DNA from: Epiperipatus broadwayi
Lineage: Eukaryota > Onychophora > Udeonychophora > Euonychophora > Peripatidae
Length of the DNA stretch: 64,000 nucleotides
NCBI GenBank assembly: GCA_028023455.1
Contig: JAQFVV010006216.1
Span: 3,800,877 to 3,864,876, forward strand
Direction: 5' to 3'
The number at the start of each line of letters is the position of its first letter. The stretch's first letter is position 1. The notes beneath the pieces were generated by a model. It was not told where the DNA came from, searched no databases, and saw only the letters and a list, made by a program, of their open reading frames with translations. Both the position numbers and the translations under genes were made by a program. Positions 56,459 through 64,000 of this stretch are shown one piece after another.

Positions 56459-56950
56459 AACAGTTATAAGCAAGCATAAGAAATGATGATCATGTGATGT
56501 TCATTGGCTTAAAACCAATCCTGCCTAATAGGATAGTGGTGGCTATGTTTGTCAAAGAACCAGATACCAAAATGTATAGATCCTAAACTGAGTGCAGACC
56601 TATATGACTATATAAGCTAATGAGCTTGAATTGAAAATATTATAATTTTCAATTTAGGACTCATAGTTTTGTAGTTAAGTAGAGATAAAAGGTGGCTGCT
56701 GGAGGTTGTATTAGATCCTAAGATTTAGGTGCAATGCTCTCAGGTCCAAGGCTCCTCACTGATGAAGGCCACATGCCAGAAACTAGTCTGGAGATATTGG
56801 ATGAGTAGGCACTAGATGGTGATTTTATGTACAAGCCTTCTGGCATCCATTGATTACTCTGGTTTGCATTGAGTGGCAATATGTATGGAGATTTTTGCCT
56901 GTTTTAATAACATTTATAAGCAAGCATAAGAAATGGTGATCATGTGATGT
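56459..56950 (+). repeat. Hammerhead repeat family B, plus-strand unit
   Basis: Opposite orientation to the preceding dimer. TAAGCAAGCATAAGAAATG occurs at about 56469 and again at 56921, bounding one full unit and the start of the next. It contains the best family B ribozyme (56753-56794). Confidence 0.8.
56753..56794 (+). ncRNA. Hammerhead ribozyme motif, family B, best copy
   Basis: Stem I TCCTCA (56753-56758) pairs with TGGAGA (56789-56794), with one G-U and one mismatch. The core CTGATGA (56759-56765) is intact. Stem II GGC/GCC is closed by CACAT and flanked by A-A. GAAA (56779-56782), a minimal stem III AC[TA]GT and the classic cleavage triplet GTC ending at 56788 follow. In the copy at 56231 the mismatch is restored (CCCAGA on the opposite strand). 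All catalytic core residues are present. Confidence 0.7.
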
Positions 56951-56999
56951 AATTTTCATAGTAGTTTTTGAGGTTATGCAAGTGAAAATCAAGCAGGTA

Positions 57000-59150
57000 T
57001 CAATGTAGAGAAGTGTTGAAATAGTCAATATGGACTTTATGATGAGAAGCTAGAAGAAACATTCAATTCATGCAGATGGGTAACAGAAACAACTCCTGAT
57101 TCATGATTTGTTTTGACAAAAAAAATTTCATCAATATCTGAAGAACTACTGATACCAGATCATTTTCCCATAATGAATATAACCTTAGTTTAATCACTTG
57201 CATTACTGTAATTAAAGCTATCATGTTCTGAGATGGAATTTTAAAAAAGCTAACTGGAGGAGTTGATGTACTGAAAATCTTGGAATAAAATGCCAATAGA
57301 ATCTTTTCAATTTTCTTTTGCTATGGTAGATTTAACAAATTGTTAATAATAGCTTCCAGAGAATCCATTTCTCATGAATATCATAACCAATATCAATGTT
57401 CTTAATATATCCAATTCATGTACCAAAAATCTGGAAATTGCTGATAAATATAGAAAATGACTGGATGATGTCAGAAAAGAAAAATAGAGAGACCATAGAG
57501 AAACAAAATTTTACATGATCTAGATGTAAGGTTTGGCTACTTTTACAGAATCTTAGAGGATGTGACAGTATATTTAACAGAGCCACTATTATCACTGCTA
57601 ATCAAGTTGCCAAATTTATGATGCCAATTTTCTAAATCCAAGACTGTTGAAATATGGAAAAACATCATTAGAGCAAAATTGCATGTATCTTTTCACAGTG
57701 TTCTTATAATAACAGCAGATCTGATAGAACCTGTGAATGCTAGTGAAATCAAAATTACTCTTAATTGTCTTAAATGAAGAAAAGTTCCAAGAACATATAA
57801 TATATTTGCACAGTTTTAAAAATATTTAGAACTTAAAGCTAAAGCATGATTGGAAGAATTACTCAATAACATTAGTCATTCAAAATATATTCCCCCCAAA
57901 AATTAGCATTTAAAAAAACTATATCAGTTTTAAAATCAAACAAAGTCATCAATGATCAAAAAATATTTATATCATTATTATGTATTTCCTTTAAGTTCTT
58001 TGAAAGAATCATATTAATAAAAAATTTTACCATTAGTTGAAGAGTCAGTTTTCTACAGAGAAAGCTGGGCTAGGAAATAATGTTTTGTGAATATGTTTTA
58101 TCTTTAATAAATCACAATGGAAAAGGTTGTTAAAATAAATTTAAACCTGAGCTATTTTTAATTATATAACTTCAGTTTATTTTTCTGCTTGAAAAAAATT
58201 GTCTTCTTATTTGTAGAAAGCCATTAATTTACTTGGCAAAATGTTTTCTAATAGAAAAATTGAAATGACATTGAATGATTATTACAGTAGATACACAATC
58301 TTACAGAAGAACTGCCACAATATCCAGTTCTCTTGCCTATTTTATTTAATATATTCATCAATGATCTTTCAGACACAGATCTATACTAGTGATATTGCTT
58401 TGAGTTCTCAAATAAAATATTTTCTTAGAACAGTTTCTCAGTAAGGATATGAAAAAAAAAGCAAATCTCTTTCCTAATCTAATAAAGTCACTACATTTTA
58501 TTTTTCATCTAAACAATCTCTTGCAATAATAATCTGAAATATGATCTTACACTATACTATTTAAAAGTAAATTTGGATTACAGCTTAATTTTTCTCATTT
58601 ATCTAAAATAACCTCATTGAAAATCTGGCTGGCACTTCTTGGGGTTGTAATGCAAACACTTTATGGGCAACTTTCTTGATATTAGTATTTTCTGCTGATT
58701 AATATTGTGCCCTGTTTGGGAAAAAAGTTATAACACTAAACTTCTGTATATTCAAGAAATATTATTTTGAAAAATATTACTGGTACTCTTAAGTCTACTT
58801 CTTTGCAATTGCCTCAAAGAAAAAATATATAAAAACTGTTAAGAAAATCAGATTTGTCAATAACTCAAGATATAGTTTGACAACTTAAAACTCAACTCAA
58901 ATCAAGATCCCCATTTTGGGTGTTTAACAAAGAATCAAAATGGAAGTCTTATGAAAATTCCAAATAGATCCAACAATAAAGCCAGCTGGATTTGATCTTC
59001 TACTTGTAACTAGAGTCTCATTATTATATTTAGGACAATCCATGGCCATTGTGTGTGCTCATCTGCTTCATAAATGGAATTTATTATCCACTGGTTTTTA
59101 CAAGTGTGGGGAAATAAACTATGAATCACATCATTAATAAAAGTTGATAT
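57000..59150 (+). mobile_element. Decayed jockey/CR1-like LINE
   Basis: Plus-strand motifs in order across ~2.1 kb: PDHFPIMNITL near 57155 (endonuclease end), LRWNFKKANWRS near 57230, EKQNFT*SRCKVW near 57500, ANQVAKFMMPIF near 57600, then RT and tail (separate entry). The 5' part of the endonuclease is missing or unreadable. The 3' end is not fixed. Confidence 0.75.
57720..59140 (+). pseudogene. Jockey/CR1-like LINE reverse transcriptase and tail, decayed
   Basis: NASEIKITLNCLK*RKVP near 57740 and LEELLNNISHSKYIPPK near 57855 match the pre-RT region. LPQYPVLLPILFNIFINDLS then DTDLY near 58310-58385 match the L-P-Q-G-S-V-L-A-P-x-L-F-N-I-Y-x-N-D-L motif. SDIALSSQIKYFLRTVS near 58390 stands for the ADDIAL catalytic box (one D lost). 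LAGTSWGCNANTLW near 58625, ITGTLKSTSLQLPQ near 58780 and CAHLLHKWNLLSTGFYKCGE near 59060 match the tail of this LINE type. Many stops interrupt it. Confidence 0.8.
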
Positions 59151-62119
59151 GGCTACAATAGCAGAATTGAAGGTTTAATGAAGCTAGAGTAAATCTATCT
59201 TCTAATTGAAATGTCTACAGATTTCTTTATAATATCTTGGGAATAGTTAAAAATTTTAAATTCATAAACTAAATAAATAATAAATTTACATTCTATTATT
59301 GTTCTATTTTGTGACGCAACTCTTAATATTGGGAAACTAGAATAAATTGTGTAAAGATAGTAGAAGACATGTTACCATGAATAAAAATTAAGTATTATCA
59401 CATAATCTTATAATTCTGTTGTTATATAGCTTAGCATAAAATTGTATGTTAAATATAGATTGCTTAAATGGTTACTTTTTTTTTAATAATAGTATTTAGC
59501 ACTAGGATTTATCACTATTTATTCTATTTAATTATTACTAATAATATAAATGTACGATTATTTTGAAGACACTGATTGGTGTATTTACCTGTCATTTCTA
59601 TGATTTGTATTTGAATCTTTAACATGTAATCTCAAATTTTATTTACGTTTTAATTAAACAAGTTTAAGATTTTCTTTTAGGTATCCAGCCCAAAAGTAGA
59701 TATGAATATAAAACAGGAACAAAAAACAACAACACACTAATAAATCTCACTACTATCTATCAACTAACAAGCGTAATGAATTGTTTTTGTTTTTTTTTAC
59801 TATTTCTCTAAGAAAGATATTTTGGAAATGCTTTTATTGGACTGCATAAATGCTGTTTCTAAATTACTTTTACACATAGTAGGGCAAAGTTTTCGAATCT
59901 TATTAATTTATGCTATTGTAATTATATTTCTTTTTGTGACGTTTTATGAGACCTTTCTACATTCTTATTTATATGTTAATCTGCATGTTAAACTATTTTA
60001 AACAAACTTCCAATATTGTTTTAGCTATTAAAAATTTTCCAGTAGATTTAATTAAGCACTTTTTTTTTTTGCTTTTTGTGCGTGCGTGCGCGTAAAGTCT
60101 TTCCTTACAAATGAAGTGGGGAGAAAAATCCTCTCTTTTCTTAATTAGTTTTGCCTTCTTGTTTATTTCAAAGAAATAACGTATTTATTAAAAGATGAAA
60201 GAGCTCGTTAAAGTTTAGAATGTCGCTATAATTAACATTGAGATTTTAGATAAATTACGTTAAACAGGGGAAGGGCATACAAAATGGCAAACTACCAACA
60301 ATGATGATCAACTATTAGTATGATTATAAAACTATTAGTATGATTTAACAGTAAAGCATTTGGGAATTTTACAAATTAAAGAAATCTGAACAAAAAATTA
60401 ATCAGGTGAGGTTTATAAAATAAGTTTCCAATTAAAATATGTAATATTATAATTTAACAAAATATTTTTTTCAAATTTTTAAACAAATTCTCTACCATCC
60501 TCTCCCCTTTCTCTTTTAGTTAATTGAACATAAACATAGTTTAAATGAAATAATTATTACTTCTCTTTTATTATTATATTAATATATAAGCGTGATGGCC
60601 CATGCATAAAAGAAAGTAAAACTAATTAATATACGCAGGCGCTCTCCCACATGTAAATATATGAAAATGGTAAATACTTGATTTCTCAATTATCTCTCCT
60701 CGATGGATGATATTAAAAAAATATCTCTCATCAAGCTAATCAATCACCGAACTTATTTTAGCCTTAATCAATTTATTGCTCAATTGGTTGGCTAAATTAT
60801 TTGGCCATAAAAAACATATCTGAAAAATAAAAAAAGTTTATTCGTATTTGAGCCTCTAATTGTGAAATTGACAGTTAGATGCAATATGTATTGCCCAAGA
60901 GACTTCCCATGTACATATATTTGTGTGTGTTTGCAGCTAATTCAATTATCAAAAAAATTGATAAAAAAACTAAGTAACGTCACCGCTAATCTAGCATTTA
61001 TTTTAACATTAAATTTTCTATATATGCTTCAAAGCATAACATTTAGCGTACCATTTATATTTGCCACTTACCTATAAAAAAAAACTAAAACATTCTTCTT
61101 TACGTATATAAAAAAAAAACTGAGCAAAAATAAGAACGGTAATTTAAATTTATAATTTAAAGATTAACTTTAAGTCCTTGGGCCATCAAAATATAGAGAT
61201 AATTTCGCTTCCATAAATATCATGGTATTTATAATTACAATATGCATAATAAACTACATATTAGATGTGTATATATATATATAATAACAAAGTGTGCTTT
61301 TGGTGTATTGTAATATTTTCTTATATATTTACTTTGTTTCACATTTTGATGTATATGTGTTTTGTTATTTGCAGATTATATATAAATTTTTAATTATATA
61401 GATTAAAATGGTCATTTCATGAGGGTAGAGAAGAAAGAGTGTCGTGAAAATATAATTAATGTTTTCTCAAATATATAATTTTAATATAAATTCAAGTAAG
61501 AGAATCGAACATTAATTATAAGAAAGGAGGTTACGCAGTTATATCAAAATTTAGTAACATTAGTAAATACATTATATGTTGTGTGTGTAGGTATATAAAT
61601 GTGTGTATATACATAAAACATTAATAAATACATACATGTTATGTGTTGTGTGTATAGACATATACAGGTGTGTGTGCTTGCATATATATAGATATAACAT
61701 TAAAAAAATATTCAAAAGTTTCTAAAAAAATTTTTTTTGTAGTAAATTTATTTTAGTTATCTACTTCTATTTATTTTTATAAAATAAGATTTTTGTAAAG
61801 ATTAGGAATACAAAAAAAAACCCAGTTAATCTTTTAATATAAAAAACAACAACATATAAATAGAAAAGTCTAAACTAATTAAGAAATTCATAGAAATTGG
61901 TTTATCGTATTAAAACAGAATTAGATGATGGAAATCGTCCAATATATAAATATAACATTAAATTAAAATTCTTTTATAAATATTTTTATTCACTGATTAA
62001 TTATATTGGGGATTATTTTAATTTTTTGTATCAGATAAAGTAATTATACATACATTTTATAGACATTTTAGAGACGTATTTTATTTTACAAAACTTAACT
62101 CAAACAAGTAATAGTTTTT
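59151..62119. other. AT-rich region without recognised genes
   Basis: About 3 kb. A 71-codon frame at 60862-61077 has no recognisable motif. Short GTGC/GTGT runs lie near 60080 and 61580-61680, and a (TA)n run near 61268-61283. Nothing else is supported. Confidence 0.6.
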
Positions 62120-62520
62120 CTATGGACATCTTAGCTTAATATTGAGTATTGAATGTCTTTAGAACAATTTAACTTTATTTAACTTTTCCATTTATATTCA
62201 ACTGTTAATAGTAGCACACAGGTTAGTATATGCACGTTTATTCTCCTCTCTTCTTCAGGTGTTGCTGGCAGACCAGTGACAGTACTGTCATAATAATCAA
62301 ACATGGACCCTTAGATTCTTGAATTTTAAGGTAGTACAAGCCATCCTGCCAAAGACAATAATCAATAAAAATTTCATATACTTATTTATGATGTTCCTCC
62401 TGATTTTGCCATACTATCACTGGTCAGGTCAGCAACGCCTGAAGAAAAGAAGAGAATAATACCTCTTGAAACATTGTGCATATACTGTCCTGGTCGGTTT
62501 TGTCTGTTTATATAACAAGA
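62120..62520. repeat. Diverged PLE terminal-repeat palindrome
   Basis: The left half on the minus strand carries GCCAGCAACACCTGAAGAAG (62251-62270). The right half carries CAGCAACGCCTGAAGAA (62431-62447) with CCTCTTGAAACATTGTGC after it. It is a head-to-head pair like those at 20.6 and 21.5 kb but much more diverged, with a ~150-bp centre. The tRNA-like parts are hardly readable. Confidence 0.65.
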
Positions 62521-64000
62521 TCTAGCATCTAGGCAAAAGTACCTCAAATCCAATCATGTGCAAGATACATAAGTCAGGAACACTCATGAACTCTGCCTAT
62601 TTGCCTATTTTCCAGACCTACCAACTTATGAGCAACAATCCCGATGATACCGATCTAATTTTATCTCTCTCCAACTCTAATTTAACATTATATGATGGAA
62701 TATTGCATGAAATATAAGTTTGATTCATTTAAAGGTCATGATCTTTCATCTTAATTATATCTATAAGATTAGCGGGAGATCATCTAGTCAGAATGAGCTT
62801 ATTTAAATAAAAGAAAGCAATGATACTGCAAATTTATAATATATATATATATATAAGATTTATTAATTTAAAGAAATATAAATAAATGCTTGTATCATTA
62901 TTTTATTAATCATTGGCCTCTTAAAGTAAATATATATTGGATTACATTTAGACGGTAACAGAGAAATCACATGACATTTTATTTATAACTTAGAGGATGA
63001 GATTTGACAGATTACTTTATTTGACTTATTATTGCAGCTTATATGCCAATAATAGATCAATATACCTATGAACAATTGGTTTAGCACTATGAGGAAATAT
63101 ATTCTTGAGATACCAATCCACCACCAGAAGGAACAAAAGATAGCATTTAACCGATTTAGTTTACAAATAATATTTTAAAACTGAAACATTAATTTTATAC
63201 AAAATACATTTTATTAATAGATGAAAGGAGTTCAGTTTTATGGAGTGATAAACATGTGTGGGATTGCTAGTGAACATATATATATAATGCCATCACAAAG
63301 GCGCGCATCTAAAAACATTAAAAAAATATAAATAGATCTGATTAGTAGAGTCATAACATTACAGCATATGGATATTCATGGGTTTTATCTAGAAATATAA
63401 CAGGAAGGTGGTGCATGCATAGCAGCATATTTATGTGATTCAGTCATGGATCCTTGCAGGTGCTTCCAAGAATTTATTGAAGAAATAGACTGATATAAGT
63501 CTGCAAACGTTGGCAGAATCGGTTCACGAACGAAGAGCGATCGGCTATGCGTTAAATGGGCTGGGTTTTTCCCAGAGCGATTCTTATATAGAGCCAGCTC
63601 ATATGACCAAATAAGTCCCCAGGGGGGTTAAGAGCCTGGTTCTTGGACTTGGAGATACGAGACAGGGTTCAGCTTTCCGATACGCCCAGGTAGAAAAGCA
63701 CAAATATATATATATATAAATGAATGATGAGCCCTGAATGCATGCAATGCTGGAATAATGAATATAACTTTAAAGAATATTTATTTAATTAATACCCATA
63801 CATTACGGAATATCCCACATAATGGTATGATTTAATTACTAAACAGAAATGGATCATTTAGCTTATTAAAATACATAATTCATTGGTATAAAAAATCCCT
63901 CTTTCCCTTACTTTATTTTATCTATAAACTTTCCACACCATTAAATAAGTATAAGAATTCAGTTATAAATGCTGTTATTAAAATCAATATAATTATACAT
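62521..64000. other. AT-rich region with a less AT-rich island at 63410-63670
   Basis: Mostly AT-rich with (TA)n runs near 62838-62856 and 63703-63717. The island 63410-63670 is visibly richer in G+C (for example CCCCAGGGGGGTTAAGAGCC) and differs from everything around it. It shows no open frame or RNA I can name. Confidence 0.5.

Noticed and set aside
60862-61077. 71-codon frame as a host exon
   Set aside because: No domain, no convincing splice context and AT-rich hydrophobic composition as expected from random sequence.

Overview
The window looks like gene-poor, strongly AT-rich DNA (roughly three quarters A+T by eye) from an invertebrate animal. No convincing host gene, rRNA or ordinary tRNA gene was found. 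The animal assignment rests on the mobile elements: Penelope-like elements (PLEs), three Ty3/gypsy LTR retrotransposons, at least five non-LTR (LINE) lineages and hAT DNA transposons. The species cannot be named from this sequence. Almost every long reading frame is a decayed retroelement domain.

Layout. 0.7-3.3 kb: an unclassified repeat in two opposite copies and a foldback. 4.3-8.9 kb: Ty3/gypsy element 1 with both LTRs but no gag. 9.6-13.2 kb: two LINEs tail to tail across a trinucleotide microsatellite. 13.2-15.5 kb: two repeat families that carry hammerhead ribozyme motifs. 15.5-20.5 kb: two LINE relics, the second nearly full length. 20.6-21.9 kb: two head-to-head palindromes made of PLE termini, each with target-site duplications (TSDs). 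22.5-29.75 kb: a gag/protease retroelement between two 1-kb direct repeats. 29.75-33.7 kb: Ty3/gypsy element on the minus strand (gag to integrase). 34.0-34.8 kb: LINE fragments. 34.8-39.3 kb: almost featureless apart from short tandem duplications and one hammerhead repeat. 39.3-44.1 kb: Ty3/gypsy element 3 with a large internal deletion, invaded by a hAT MITE and a hammerhead-bearing foldback. 44.5-48.8 kb: a composite PLE (inverted truncated copy plus full sense copy) bounded by one TSD. 49.2-51.2 kb: a hAT element with a perfect 8-bp TSD, itself interrupted by a young L1-like LINE with a 14-bp TSD. 51.7-52.9 kb: a cluster of alternating repeats. 53.4-54.6 kb: PLE and LINE scraps. 55.7-57.0 kb: tandem and inverted units of the second hammerhead family. 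57.0-59.2 kb: a decayed jockey/CR1-like LINE. 59.2-64 kb: mostly AT-rich DNA with one more PLE palindrome.

The most interesting signal is that three different dispersed repeat families carry hammerhead-like self-cleaving motifs: the PLE terminal repeat, a ~430-450-bp unit found in tandem, and a ~470-bp unit found in tandem and as palindromes. Two of the three also carry a tRNA-like A-box/B-box module next to the ribozyme. This resembles retrozymes and PLE-encoded hammerheads known from animals, but the tRNA-like plus hammerhead pairing and the repeated head-to-head insertions with TSDs deserve checking. Most individual ribozyme copies carry damaging point changes, so the motif is judged from several copies compared with each other.
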